Source of the DNA: Bacillota bacterium
Lineage (GTDB): Bacteria > Bacillota > Clostridia > Lachnospirales > CAG-274
Direction: 5' to 3'
Length of the DNA stretch: 64,000 nucleotides
NCBI GenBank assembly: GCA_017460805.1
Contig: JAFUAF010000052.1
Coordinates: 1 to 64,000 of the forward strand
Part shown: piece by piece, positions 15,928-25,927 of the stretch
Numbering within the stretch: the stretch's first letter is position 1
Layout of the letters: each line of letters begins with the position of its first letter
Position numbers and translations under genes: made by a program
Notes under the pieces: generated by a model
Databases searched by the model: none
What the model saw: the letters and a program-made list of their open reading frames with translations, nothing else
Told to the model about the DNA's origin: nothing

Positions 15928-17400
15928 TCACCTCTTTTTTTGATTTTTATTTACTCTTTCATTATAATCACAGAACGCTTTGCACATTTTTGGGTGTGAA
16001 AGCAAAAATGTTATATTGGGCGGCAAAAGCCTTGTTACCGCCGCAGCTTTATCCGAAAATAAAACATTCACATTTGCAAAAGGTGTGTTGGGAGTGTTTC
16101 CGTCAATGCGGTGCACATTCTCGCCCTCGTTCACCTTTTCGTGTGCTTCTTCGGCATAACATATCTTTACCAGCTTGCCTGACATACCAAGCAGCTTTTT
16201 GTACTGCGCCGCCCTTATTTTAAGAATTCGGCTGTCGGTGTGGTAATAATATATACCGTTACTTTCGCAGTCGTTTACATTTGATGCTTCTATGCAGGCA
16301 AGCCCGGGGCAAAGAAAGATCGTTTGCGAAAATCTTTCGCCCTTTGTTTTTTTACAGTAGAAAGATTCTATCAATCCCGACATATAAAGCGGCAGCCAAC
16401 TGTTTATAGCAGCCGTCATTTCGGCTATGCCGCGGTCTATGTTGTGAATGATGCGTATTTTAATGCCTTTGCCGATACATTCGCGCATCAGTGCCGCCCA
16501 TTTAAGCCTGAAAGCCGTATCTTTTACCATCCAGTCCATTGGTTGGTCGGAGTACAGCAAAAGTTCCTCGGCATTGTTTTGTACCGCACTACCGAGAAAA
16601 CGTATAACTGCCGTCTGCAAGCCCTCTGTGCTGTAATATATGCTCTTTTGGTCGGATAAGATCTCGTGCTTGGCTGCTTCTTCAAAGGTCGGCAAGGGTA
16701 TTTTTATATCCGCCGAAAAAGAGGAGATATTTTCAAGCAGCTTTTCTATATATATTCCTGTGTCGCTTTCGTCAAAGTCGCACAGCCAGCGGCTGAAATA
16801 CTCAAAACATTTTTCTCTGTCGCTTACTGCATTATTGGGGATAGCTATAGTCTCGGCAAGCAGATCGAGACTGTTGTTTTGCATTATGGTATCAAACAAA
16901 ACTTTGCATATTTCATCCGATAGTTTTGAGCCTGCTTTGGGCATACGTGTGCCGTTGCGAAAACGGCTTATTGCCGATACATCTATATGTAAAAAATCAC
17001 ATAGAGCCGCATTTGTTATCCCTGCAATACTCATTGCGGTATTCAGCTTTCTGCCGTAGAGTATGTATGGAGCATCTACATATATTTGTTTCTTCCTGCC
17101 CGTATCGTTGGGATCACAGTCCGGAAATAACCACAAAAACAGATGTTCCGCTAATTTTTCGGGGGATACGGTTTTACCGTCCGAGACCGCCTCCGATAAT
17201 TTTGCGGTTTTACCGTTTCTTGCGGCGTAAATGCAGATGGCATCTGTCAATTTTTTTGCCGTAGGGCTTGTCGGCTTGGGTGTACGGCTGCCGTTTCTCA
17301 TACGGCTTACAGCCGAGCAGTCTATGCCCGCAATATCGGCTATATCGGTATTTTTTGCACCTATTATGTCAAATACGGTGTTTAATCTTTCCTTAAACAT
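15928..17400 (-). CDS. Large regulator with two N-terminal Cro/CI-type HTH domains (490 aa)
   Basis: Two similar helix-turn-helix units are visible. The first, about residues 1-65, contains NTDIADIAGIDCSAVSRMRNG; the second, about 113-170, contains NAALCDFLHIDVSAISRFRNG. Both have the Ser-x-hydrophobic-Ser-Arg-x-Arg-Asn-Gly recognition helix of XRE proteins. The remaining 320 residues (an LLLYSDQP strand, then KGIKIRIIHNIDRG) look like an effector or sensor domain that I cannot name. The gene sits divergently from the 2,207-aa secreted protein and cotranscribed with a dockerin protein, so it may regulate one or both. A palindrome (17416-17432) lies between its promoter and start, suggesting autoregulation. 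Confidence 0.75.
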   Translation of the reverse strand: MFKERLNTVFDIIGAKNTDIADIAGIDCSAVSRMRNGSRTPKPTSPTAKKLTDAICIYAARNGKTAKLSEAVSDGKTVSPEKLAEHLFLWLFPDCDPNDTGRKKQIYVDAPYILYGRKLNTAMSIAGITNAALCDFLHIDVSAISRFRNGTRMPKAGSKLSDEICKVLFDTIMQNNSLDLLAETIAIPNNAVSDREKCFEYFSRWLCDFDESDTGIYIEKLLENISSFSADIKIPLPTFEEAAKHEILSDQKSIYYSTEGLQTAVIRFLGSAVQNNAEELLLYSDQPMDWMVKDTAFRLKWAALMRECIGKGIKIRIIHNIDRGIAEMTAAINSWLPLYMSGLIESFYCKKTKGERFSQTIFLCPGLACIEASNVNDCESNGIYYYHTDSRILKIRAAQYKKLLGMSGKLVKICYAEEAHEKVNEGENVHRIDGNTPNTPFANVNVLFSDKAAAVTRLLPPNITFLLSHPKMCKAFCDYNERVNKNQKKR

Positions 17401-17415
17401 AAAAATCTCTCGCTT

Positions 17416-17432
17416 TTTATACTATGTATAAA
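17416..17432. promoter_or_regulatory. Perfect 7-bp-arm palindrome, candidate operator
   Basis: TTTATAC-TAT-GTATAAA lies 15-32 bases upstream of the regulator's start codon and downstream of its promoter. An HTH dimer site is plausible; there is no experimental support. Confidence 0.45.
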
Positions 17433-17444
17433 TTATCTACTATG

Positions 17445-17473
17445 ATTATATCAAACAGAGCCTTATAATTCAA
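17445..17473 (-). promoter_or_regulatory. Promoter of the double-HTH regulator operon
   Basis: On the minus strand TTGAAT (17468-17473), 17 bases, TATAAT (17445-17450). Confidence 0.7.
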
Positions 17474-17513
17474 GTGTGACAGCAAATTGGCATTTGCCAA
17501 GTGGCTGACATAA

Positions 17514-17542
17514 TTGAAAACCGTTTAAATATATTGTAAAAT
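17514..17542 (+). promoter_or_regulatory. Promoter for the giant secreted protein
   Basis: TTGAAA (17514-17519), 17 bases, TAAAAT (17537-17542). The predicted transcription start (about 17549) is just before the MITE-like element, which therefore forms the 5' leader. Confidence 0.6.
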
Positions 17543-17552
17543 ACTATTATAA

Positions 17553-17737
17553 GGAAACGCTGATTTAAGGATACCAAAAATAATTTTGCACATTTGCTTG
17601 ACGGCTCTGTTTGCGATGTTCCGCTTTTCAAGCGGAATATTCGCATGGTCGTGGCTGCGCGCCATAATGAACGCACCTACAAATGTGCCGCCACCGCCTA
17701 AAATTATTTTTGCTTTTTTGATTTAATCAGCGTTTAC
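17553..17737. mobile_element. MITE-like element with inverted ends (185 bp)
   Basis: GGAAACGCTGATTTAA at the left end is matched by the reverse complement of TTAATCAGCGTTTAC at the right end, and the matches continue inward (AAAATAATTTT near both ends). An inner hairpin TTCCGCTT/AAGCGGAA lies near 17620. No coding frame. It separates a promoter from the 2,207-aa gene. Confidence 0.7.
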
Positions 17738-17784
17738 ATAAATCTTTCGCTTAAAAATCAAAAAATGAAAGGATGTGTGAATAT

Positions 17785-20700
17785 ATGAAAACACTTAAAC
17801 TAAGGCGGGTCATAGCGTTTGTTATGGCACTGGTAATGCTTATGCCGTTTGTCTGCGTACCGGTAAGTGCCGAGACACTGCCCACCTTTACGGTGGAAAG
17901 CACAAGTGTCACGGACGGCTATGTAAATATGACTGTCGATCTGCACGATTACATCAATACGGATATGTACATCAGGCTGGAGAATACCAATGGCAGCACG
18001 ACCTTTTATTTCCCGACACCGTGGTTTGATGAAAACGGACGGTTTGTCAGCTATGTAACGACATCGCCCGTCACGCTCAGGGTACCCTTGCCCGATTATG
18101 GCATATACCGTGTAAATCCGGAAGGTCATAAGTCAAGCAACGGGCAAAGTTGGCAATGCGCCCCAATTCAGATATCATATTTATCCCCGTTGGTATCGGT
18201 GGCAACATCGGCAGGCATACGTCAGCTTGAACCGAATGTCAATAATACCTATTATGAAGTTGTCGGGGATGCGCCTACGGATGACGGAGTTTATATATTG
18301 AACAAAAACGGCGATTACAAGTATGCCGTTTACTGTAACGCACCAAGCTCCGAGGCACAGCAGGCCGTATATATATCATCGGGCGGCAGTGTTCTTAAAA
18401 CCGAGACGCTTACATGGAACGTCTCCAAAAAGATCTGGGGCGGTGCGGCCTATGCGGCGGCGGATTTCCCTGATGCGGCAAAGATAGAGTTCCAAGCCGT
18501 TCGCGACCCGTCAAAAAAGATAAGTATAGATATAAGCAGGGTAACGATAGGCAGCGTGGGCTCGGTAAGCTTTACAACAAATGCCTATGATTACTCCTAT
18601 CAATGCCTTGCATCGTACATATCAAGAAGGTATTCCGGCGCTGTACAGCTTAACGAGCTTGCCACTGTCGTAAGCAAAAGCGGAGAAAGCTACAACGCTT
18701 ATGCACAGGGAAACAGCGGGGTATTCACAACCTCCTGCGGAAATTTCAGCGAAGTTGGTTCGGAGGTAGTGGACATGACCGCGGGCGGCTGGAGAAATGC
18801 CGCAGGCACTGGTGAGGACGATATATGGACGACCCCTGCGCTGTATCATTACGCCCCGTCCGGAACAACGGTAAATATCAGCATAGATGCGGCAGGCGCA
18901 AGCAAGACCGTTGCCGCACTTATATACAAAAGCAAGGACGGGAAGGAAGTTACCGTAGAGCATGAGTACAGCGGCTCGGCGGCTATTACCGTGCCGAGTG
19001 ATGCAATGCAGCTTTTGTATGTTGAAGCGCGTGTATATAACGAGCGCGGCGAGGTTTCCGCGACCCAAAAAACAAAGCTTGAAAACTACTATTGCAGTAA
19101 CTTTGTGGAATTTACCAATGTTCCCGACAGCGTATGCAATTTCACATCGTACAAGAATATGGACGGTTATTTCCGCGGCTTTGAAAAGCGTCCCTCGCAG
19201 GGCGGCTTTGTGCTTACGGTAACGGACAGCGCGGGCAAGACATACCGTACCTACCTTGCAAACACAAAAAGATATAAGTTTGATCCCGATTGGCATCTGC
19301 TTGGCAGCACAAGGAAAACCACATCGGGCTGGGATATTTATCCGTATTTTTCATACGGTACATCTATGCTTGGAAGTAATGTCCCGTCATACGAAATGGG
19401 CGGTACCATGCCAAATCTTTCTGTCGGCAAATGCACCTACGAGCTTACCTCGGACGGCAGACACGTCACATCGGGTACATTTACCGTAACGGGCGAGTTT
19501 GGTCAGAAAGTGGCTCTTAACGACATACCCGAACAGTATCAGAGCTTTCAGGTAAATGTTTCAAGTGCATCGGCAAACGGCGGCAAGGAAATACCCGCCG
19601 AGGTCGTAATGGATATAACCACTCCCGACGGTCAAACCAACAGGATAAGCAGCCCCGCAAGCGACAGCAAGCCGGCATTTATCCCGTTTTTGCCCGTTGG
19701 CAGCAGGATAAAGGCAGCGGTAAGCTATGATGCCGATGCTTATCCGTTTATAAAGGGCGTTTCGCCCGCAAACGGCGAATATACGCTGGTTTACGATAAT
19801 GACCGCCAACAGAGTCTCGATTTTGCTTTTGAAGCTATCTCAAAACGTAGCATCACGGGCAAACTGCTTACGGGTACGGATAAAAAGGCTGTTCCATACG
19901 CAAATGTTATTGTCAGCCAAACAATAACACGCAGCGACGGCACATCCTATACTCACAAAACAACGGTTTTAAGTGATGAAAATGGTAATTTTACTGTCCC
20001 CGATGCTTATGCGGGCTATGCGGGTACTGTCGAGATAAGGGCAAACGGATACAATGTTGTTGAACGTGGGCTTGCTTCGGGCAGCAGTACGGCAGCATTG
20101 GGCGAGATCTCGCTTGACTACTTCGGTACATATTCAATAATACCCACATTAAAAAAAGAACCCATAAGGCTTCGAGGAGCAGACGGAAACAATGCAAAAG
20201 ACATTGACGGCAAGGAAATAGGAAACGAACTTGAGGGCAAACTGCTTGATTCCGATGCGGCACTTTTAGAAGTTGACAGCATAGAAGTAGGCGGCACAAA
20301 ATATTACAGAACAACAGACTGGTTTGAAAATATTGTCGGCGGTCAGAATGTTATAAACTTTAAAAATGTAAGCATACTTTCTTCCGCAGCTTCAAGCGGC
20401 AAAAAAGTGACCGTGCACTACAAACAGCCAACGGACGGCATATTTGATATTGACGGCACAAAAATGACGTTAAGAAGTTTTGATGTAACGGCGGAATTTG
20501 ACTCCAATAACTCAATAGAAGCGGCAGCGGTTGCTTATAAGCCCGAGGGAGATATAAGGGTAACGGCTGTAAGTTCCGACAGCGAATACAAGGTGGGTTA
20601 TGCGGTATTGTCCGATGGTGTTGTTTCATATACCGATGACAACGGCAATACACAGCAGGATATAAATGTTGTAAGCTGGGCGGGCGGCAAAGGTGAACTG

Positions 20701-23700
20701 TCTGTTAATTACAGCAAGTCGGCTTACAGTTCGGGCAATAGCTTCAAGCTGTATACCTTTAATGTTAATGACGAAGATTCAAAGGTAATGACACAGATGC
20801 TTAAAAACGGCAGACCAAAATTGTCGGTATCTTCAAGCGCAGTAAAAACAACGGATGTCAAGCTTGTGGAAAACAGCATAATCACCGCAGGCGAAAAAAT
20901 ACCGTCAAATACATACTCGGATATAGATATGGGCGCATACAGCTTTGATTATGTGCTTGCACCTTATGACGAGGATGTAAATTTAGTGGAAGTACGCGGC
21001 ATACTTACAAAACGCGATACATCAAGCAAGGACACACTTTCGAGCGTAAGCATAGACAGCGGCGCAATAGTCGTAAACGGCATACAGGGTACGGACGACG
21101 GTGTATGGACCAACAAGACACTTGAATCGGGCAATCTGAAAAATATAGTAAGTGCGCCCGTATATGCACTTGTGCCTTATAAATCGGGTACTTCAAATGT
21201 AGATTTTACCATCAAGGTAAGTTACCAAAACAACGATACAAAGGCAAAGAGTTCCGATGTTTATAAAATAAGTGACGAGATACTCAACTTTGACATTACC
21301 GTTCCCGACAATATAAGTATGACCGACGAAATGAAAAAGACCGGTTGGAACGAAAACGACCCGATGCAGCCATGGAAACTCGGCATAAGCATTGCGGCTT
21401 ACAAGAGCGATGATGCCAAGGAAAATGTTATCACTGTCTGGGACAACGGTGCGGCTATAGGTACCGTAAATGCAAACGAGCTTGACGGCGCGACCGAAAG
21501 AAAATTTGCTCTTACGGATATGTACACCCCCGGAACGCATACCATATATGCAACAAGGGAGCAGAAACAGGGCAGCGGTTATGTTACCGTATCCACACCA
21601 AAGCGATACGTCTTTGTTTCCGCGAGTAAAAAGGATGTTTTTGCAGGCGGTTATGTATGGTATCACAACGGAAAAGTGCATAGCGGCATAGTTGCTGTAA
21701 ATCCCCATGCAAGAAGTATAATCGTTTTCAAGGTATACGGTGCGTTATCTACCGATGTTGACAGCGTCGGACTGATAATAGACGGTTATAAACAAAGAAA
21801 GGCTCTACCCCTGTATGATGATACGGCAAACAATGTTAGTTATTGGAGCGTTTCGGACGGTCTTACGAACCTTAAGCCTTATTTAGTCGGCAACGGTGCA
21901 CAGCTTGATTCCGAAAAGGTTTTGGAGCTTGCCAAGACACACGGTATACTTACGGGTGCGAGTACAGATCTTGAAGCGTGGATAAGCTGTACTTTACCCG
22001 GCGTATCTACGACCGACAGAGAAACACTGAGAGAACAGGCATTCAGAAGCTATTACGAGTTAAGGGGACTTGATGTACCCGATAACGACGAGAAGATAAA
22101 CGCAATAGAAGAACTTACAGACGAGGAGATCGAAGAATATCTCAATGAGGACAACACGGATCTTCCCCCTTCGATAGCCGAACTTAAATATACGGCATCT
22201 GTAAGCAACGGAGGCAAGACTGTAACCTATACTGCCAATGCTACCGCTAACATTCCGCAGGCAAGCCTTACAGTCAGCTTAAGCGATGATACGGAATATT
22301 CGCTTTATGAACTCTATCACACAATGGAGCTTGAACGTGCGGGGCAGACCGACGACGAGGGTTACGAGATACATTGGGCGCAGACGGATTCCGCACAGGG
22401 CTATACACTTGAAAGAATAGCCATAAAAACCGAAAAAATAACGGTAAACGGGAGAACACAGTATCATACGATAATGAAAAAGACCGTTTATCTTCCTTCC
22501 GAGGTAAGGGATGCATTGTACAGTGCATCGGGCTTAAACAGCGTTACAACGCAGTCTGCGAACAGTCTGAAAGCATTTTCCGCAGATGAATACAGCGAAC
22601 AACCTGTTTCCTTGTTTGCGGCAAACTCAAAAACAAAGGCAAAGGTAAATGCCGAAAAGAAGGATCCTTTGCTTAAACGAGGATACGACATTGTAAACAA
22701 TGTATATTCCTATGTAGATCTGCACAGCACTTTCGGGCATTTAAGAGTTTTGAACGAATTCAAAAAGGCAGGAGTTACCGATCCCGAGATATTAAAGCTT
22801 TCCGAAGGTGCAGGTTATATACCCAAATCGGTAGGGAATGTCGCAACCGTGCTTTCGGTTGCGGATTATGCATACATGGTAAGCAAAGGACCTTCCGGCA
22901 AATCAGGCGATGTACTTTGGGAAATGCTTGCTCAGGTCAAAGACCAAAGAATGAGAGACAGTTTTGCACACGATATTATGGATTACGAGGATCTGCGTAC
23001 AGACAGCTATGAGCTTGACTGCTATTACAAAGGGGCTACAACAACGGCAGGTCTTATAAGCGCTCCTATCGTAAAGGTGATCCTTTTCTTTGGGACAAAG
23101 GGCTATGATACGATTAGAGGATGGGCAAGCGAATATCAAGAGGAAACTCATAATACTATCAGAAAATCCATAGAAGACCAGTTAAGGGCAGAAGCCTACA
23201 AGCAGGAATACAAAACCGCAAGAGCCGAAATTGAAGCACGTATAAGAAGGACATTTGGCAACAGTATGAGCCAAAAAGCACTTCAGGAAGAAATAAGCAA
23301 GTACTGGGTGCTTACAAAGGTCAACGGAAAACTTAAATATGTATTCCACACAAAACTGCCGAAAGAAAGAATTTACATTGACCCATCGGGCTATGTATTT
23401 GAGGCAGTCGAGGACAACAGAGTCGGCGGCATAACCGCAGCTATTTATCAGGCAGATGACAAGGGCGATTTTAATGCACCGTGGGCAGACCCCAACGAGG
23501 ATGCTCCGCAGGATAATCCCCAGACAACGGCTTTTGGCGAGGGTGACCTCGGCGGACGCTACGGCTGGATGGTGCCAAGCGGCGATTGGAAGGTAAAATT
23601 TACCGATGAAAACAAGAAGTATAAGGATGCGGAGACCGTTATCATTCAGGTACCGCCCGAACATACAAATGTTAATATCGGTCTTATGTCCGAAGAAACG

Positions 23701-24408
23701 CCTACCGTCAAGATGGAAACAAAGAACGGAAAAATTGTTTTGACCTTCAGCAAGTATATGCGCCTTGATACCCTTGTAAGGGCGGGTGCATCACAAAAAA
23801 TAACGCTTGATGCGCAGGGAGCGCAGACAAGCAGTCAAGACACATCCACAAGCTACGATGATGAAAGCTTTGGGTATGATAAGCTTGCAATTGCGTTCTA
23901 TACCTCAACAGGCAAGCAGATAAAGGGTACCGTAAGCTTCCCCGACAAGGCAAGAAATACGGGCTATACCCCCGATTCGCCTTACCAGACCGATTGGATC
24001 TACTGCGATTACTTTGCAAAAACCGCGGTATTTACACCGACAGACGGTTCAAGCGTAAGCGGCGCAACAATGAAGATAGACGAGGGCATACAGAGCTATT
24101 CGGGTATTGCACTTCCTGCAGATACGCAGGTTATCGATACGGGCGCACTTACCGTTAATAAAACATCTTCCGCGGACGGCATGGCAACTTATAATGCAGT
24201 GCTCAATACGGGTGAAAAGTGTGTTATCATAGCAACATCCTACAATACCGACGGCACTATATACGATGTTGCAACAGCTTATACATCAAACGGCAGCACG
24301 GATATTACCGTTGATGTACCGCACAGCGGCGCAACCGTTATTCTAAGAGCGTGGGATTCGTTAAGTAATATGAAAGCACTCTCCAATCCTGTTACGACAA
24401 CAGGCTGA
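17785..24408 (+). CDS. Giant secreted protein with a carboxypeptidase-regulatory-like domain (2,207 aa)
   Basis: Signal peptide at the N-terminus (MKTLKLRRVIAFVMALVMLM, cleavage near VSAET). I start at ATG 17785, 12 bases after GAAAGG; ATG 17773 abuts that site. About residues 685-780 (RSITGKLLTGTDKKAVPYAN, then DENGNFTVPDAYAGYAGTVE) is a carboxypeptidase regulatory-like Ig fold. Most of the rest is beta-rich repeats of no named family. A helical, charged stretch lies near residues 1640-1850. A segment near residue 1865 (YIDPSGYVFEAVEDNRVGGI) matches a module known from large clostridial surface proteins, followed by an Ig-like end. No SLH, dockerin or LPXTG anchor is seen, so attachment is unknown. 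A surface adhesin or glycan-binding role is only a guess. Confidence 0.8.
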   Translation: MKTLKLRRVIAFVMALVMLMPFVCVPVSAETLPTFTVESTSVTDGYVNMTVDLHDYINTDMYIRLENTNGSTTFYFPTPWFDENGRFVSYVTTSPVTLRVPLPDYGIYRVNPEGHKSSNGQSWQCAPIQISYLSPLVSVATSAGIRQLEPNVNNTYYEVVGDAPTDDGVYILNKNGDYKYAVYCNAPSSEAQQAVYISSGGSVLKTETLTWNVSKKIWGGAAYAAADFPDAAKIEFQAVRDPSKKISIDISRVTIGSVGSVSFTTNAYDYSYQCLASYISRRYSGAVQLNELATVVSKSGESYNAYAQGNSGVFTTSCGNFSEVGSEVVDMTAGGWRNAAGTGEDDIWTTPALYHYAPSGTTVNISIDAAGASKTVAALIYKSKDGKEVTVEHEYSGSAAITVPSDAMQLLYVEARVYNERGEVSATQKTKLENYYCSNFVEFTNVPDSVCNFTSYKNMDGYFRGFEKRPSQGGFVLTVTDSAGKTYRTYLANTKRYKFDPDWHLLGSTRKTTSGWDIYPYFSYGTSMLGSNVPSYEMGGTMPNLSVGKCTYELTSDGRHVTSGTFTVTGEFGQKVALNDIPEQYQSFQVNVSSASANGGKEIPAEVVMDITTPDGQTNRISSPASDSKPAFIPFLPVGSRIKAAVSYDADAYPFIKGVSPANGEYTLVYDNDRQQSLDFAFEAISKRSITGKLLTGTDKKAVPYANVIVSQTITRSDGTSYTHKTTVLSDENGNFTVPDAYAGYAGTVEIRANGYNVVERGLASGSSTAALGEISLDYFGTYSIIPTLKKEPIRLRGADGNNAKDIDGKEIGNELEGKLLDSDAALLEVDSIEVGGTKYYRTTDWFENIVGGQNVINFKNVSILSSAASSGKKVTVHYKQPTDGIFDIDGTKMTLRSFDVTAEFDSNNSIEAAAVAYKPEGDIRVTAVSSDSEYKVGYAVLSDGVVSYTDDNGNTQQDINVVSWAGGKGELSVNYSKSAYSSGNSFKLYTFNVNDEDSKVMTQMLKNGRPKLSVSSSAVKTTDVKLVENSIITAGEKIPSNTYSDIDMGAYSFDYVLAPYDEDVNLVEVRGILTKRDTSSKDTLSSVSIDSGAIVVNGIQGTDDGVWTNKTLESGNLKNIVSAPVYALVPYKSGTSNVDFTIKVSYQNNDTKAKSSDVYKISDEILNFDITVPDNISMTDEMKKTGWNENDPMQPWKLGISIAAYKSDDAKENVITVWDNGAAIGTVNANELDGATERKFALTDMYTPGTHTIYATREQKQGSGYVTVSTPKRYVFVSASKKDVFAGGYVWYHNGKVHSGIVAVNPHARSIIVFKVYGALSTDVDSVGLIIDGYKQRKALPLYDDTANNVSYWSVSDGLTNLKPYLVGNGAQLDSEKVLELAKTHGILTGASTDLEAWISCTLPGVSTTDRETLREQAFRSYYELRGLDVPDNDEKINAIEELTDEEIEEYLNEDNTDLPPSIAELKYTASVSNGGKTVTYTANATANIPQASLTVSLSDDTEYSLYELYHTMELERAGQTDDEGYEIHWAQTDSAQGYTLERIAIKTEKITVNGRTQYHTIMKKTVYLPSEVRDALYSASGLNSVTTQSANSLKAFSADEYSEQPVSLFAANSKTKAKVNAEKKDPLLKRGYDIVNNVYSYVDLHSTFGHLRVLNEFKKAGVTDPEILKLSEGAGYIPKSVGNVATVLSVADYAYMVSKGPSGKSGDVLWEMLAQVKDQRMRDSFAHDIMDYEDLRTDSYELDCYYKGATTTAGLISAPIVKVILFFGTKGYDTIRGWASEYQEETHNTIRKSIEDQLRAEAYKQEYKTARAEIEARIRRTFGNSMSQKALQEEISKYWVLTKVNGKLKYVFHTKLPKERIYIDPSGYVFEAVEDNRVGGITAAIYQADDKGDFNAPWADPNEDAPQDNPQTTAFGEGDLGGRYGWMVPSGDWKVKFTDENKKYKDAETVIIQVPPEHTNVNIGLMSEETPTVKMETKNGKIVLTFSKYMRLDTLVRAGASQKITLDAQGAQTSSQDTSTSYDDESFGYDKLAIAFYTSTGKQIKGTVSFPDKARNTGYTPDSPYQTDWIYCDYFAKTAVFTPTDGSSVSGATMKIDEGIQSYSGIALPADTQVIDTGALTVNKTSSADGMATYNAVLNTGEKCVIIATSYNTDGTIYDVATAYTSNGSTDITVDVPHSGATVILRAWDSLSNMKALSNPVTTTG

Positions 24409-24448
24409 TTTATAACTTTCAACATTATTTTTGTTGAATATGAAAAAA

Positions 24449-24489
24449 CGGTGTATTGCAAGGCAGCAGCCCTGCAATACACCGTTTTT
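24449..24489. terminator. Terminator after the giant gene (bidirectional)
   Basis: CGGTGTATTGCA and TGCAATACACCG form a 12-bp stem, with TTTTT after it and AAAAAA before it. A near copy of the right half lies at 24973-25000 because of the transposase duplication. Confidence 0.85.
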
Positions 24490-24527
24490 AAAATTCCCTG
24501 CAAACATTTGTTGTACAGGGAATTTTT
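24490..24527 (-). terminator. Terminator of the truncated transposase copy
   Basis: AAAATTCCCTG pairs with CAGGGAATTTT around a 15-base loop; T-rich on the minus strand side. Confidence 0.75.
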
Positions 24528-24538
24528 GTTGTATTTAA

Positions 24539-24964
24539 TTATTCGTCTTTAAGTCCCGATTTTTCCTCAAATTCTTCTATGGTCATATTGAGTTCTTCGG
24601 CTGCTTGCGGTACGGAAAGCAGTTTCTTCTTAACAAGGTTTACAAGTTGACTGAAATTAGCCGCTTTTACTTTACTGTCAACATACAAATTAAGTTCGCT
24701 TGTAACATCCGAGAAAGCTAACATAATTCCTGACACCTCCTTCTCACGAGATTTCATATAGTCTGCCAACACGTTTTCATCTTCACAAATTCTTATAGTT
24801 TCGTATACTGCCTTTGCATTCCTGCCGTACAGCTTGATCTGTTCATTGTAAATTTTGGTAAAACGTACATATTGCTGAATAATATCACCGTCTTTGCCGT
24901 CTGTAATTACTTTGACATTCACATCTATTACGGAATTATCTCCACCCATAAACAGTTTGGACAA
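24539..24964 (-). pseudogene. Rpn/PD-(D/E)XK transposase family fragment, C-terminal half (141 aa)
   Basis: Nearly identical to the C-terminal part of the gene at 25055-25927 (both share SKLFMGGDNSVIDVNVKVIT and MTIEEFEEKSGLKD), including its downstream terminator. The first half of the protein is missing, so it is the remains of a tandem duplication followed by deletion. It lacks the nuclease core residues. The frame left open probably makes nothing useful. Confidence 0.8.
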
Positions 24965-25004
24965 TGATTACTGCAAGGCAACAAACCTGCAATACACCGT
25001 ATTT

Positions 25005-25042
25005 AAAATTCCCTGCAAACACTTGTTATACAGGGAATTTTT
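25005..25042 (-). terminator. Terminator of the full-length transposase gene
   Basis: AAAATTCCCTG and CAGGGAATTTTTT pair around a 20-base loop; the same structure as at 24490-24527, duplicated with the gene. Confidence 0.75.
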
Positions 25043-25054
25043 TGTTGTATTTAA

Positions 25055-25927
25055 TTATTTGTCTTTAAGCCCCGATTTCTCCTCAAATTCTTCAATGGTC
25101 ATATTTGCTTGTTCAGCCGCTTGGGTAATGGATAATATTTTTTTCTTTACAAGGTCAACAAGGGTCGAGATCATGCCTTCTTCTCTCGCAAACTGCTTTT
25201 CATTGCTAACATACAAATCAAATTGTTTATCAATATCCGAAAAAGCTAACATAATTCCTGACACCTCCTTCTCACGAGATTTCATATAGTCTGTCAACAC
25301 ATCTTCATTTTCACATATTCTTATTGTTTCACTTACTGCCTTTGCGTTCCTGCCGTATAACTTTACCTGTTCATTGTACACCTTTGTAAAGCGTACATAC
25401 TGCTGAATAATATCGCCGTTTTTGCCGTCTGTAATTACTTTGACATTCACATCTATTACGGAATTATCTCCGCCCATAAATAGTTTGGACAATGACAGTT
25501 CTTCGGGAACATCCTTTTTATCCTCACCCGAATATATAAGGTATAATTCGGGCTTCGGGAATTTTACCTTTCTTGTGCCATATAAGGATTGTTCCGTATC
25601 TTCAAAATAATCGTAATAAGTTTCGGCAAGGTATACGAACATACGCACAACGATATTTTCCGACCACGAGGATTGCTGTTCCACCAACATTATGATTTTA
25701 TCCTTGACCTTAAAGCCTACATCATTGTAAAGCGTAGCCATAATGACACTTTCAAGGGTAACGTGTTCGATATCATCTTCGGTTACAGTCTTATCGGGGT
25801 GCAAAGCCATATATAGCTGTGCCGCATATTTTTTGATGCCGAAAAGATTTCTGAATACCGAGTCTTTGGCTATAAATTTTGATTTTGTTTCTTCCGTTAC
25901 ATTCCTAATGTTCACAACTTTTGGCAT
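25055..25927 (-). CDS. Rpn family / PD-(D/E)XK nuclease-type transposase (about 290 aa)
   Basis: Starts MPKVVNIRNVTEE. It has the family's opening FIAKDSVFRNLFG and the nuclease signature DVGFKVKDKIIMLVEQQSSWS, which carries D, then E-x-Q of the PD-(D/E)XK core. VRMFVYLAETYYDYF follows, and a C-terminal coiled helix ends in MTIEEFEEKSG. Rpn proteins promote recombination and are often tied to mobile DNA; whether they transpose is debated. The start is uncertain: ATG 25927 is in the loop of a small hairpin, and a TTG at 25951 extends it by 8 residues. The strong GGGAGG at 25983-25989 is oddly far from both. A tandem partial copy follows downstream. Confidence 0.75.
   Translation of the reverse strand: MPKVVNIRNVTEETKSKFIAKDSVFRNLFGIKKYAAQLYMALHPDKTVTEDDIEHVTLESVIMATLYNDVGFKVKDKIIMLVEQQSSWSENIVVRMFVYLAETYYDYFEDTEQSLYGTRKVKFPKPELYLIYSGEDKKDVPEELSLSKLFMGGDNSVIDVNVKVITDGKNGDIIQQYVRFTKVYNEQVKLYGRNAKAVSETIRICENEDVLTDYMKSREKEVSGIMLAFSDIDKQFDLYVSNEKQFAREEGMISTLVDLVKKKILSITQAAEQANMTIEEFEEKSGLKDK

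Noticed and set aside
15928..17400. The 490-aa regulator as a phospholipase-D-like enzyme
   Set aside because: No HKD motif is visible; only the two HTH units are supported.
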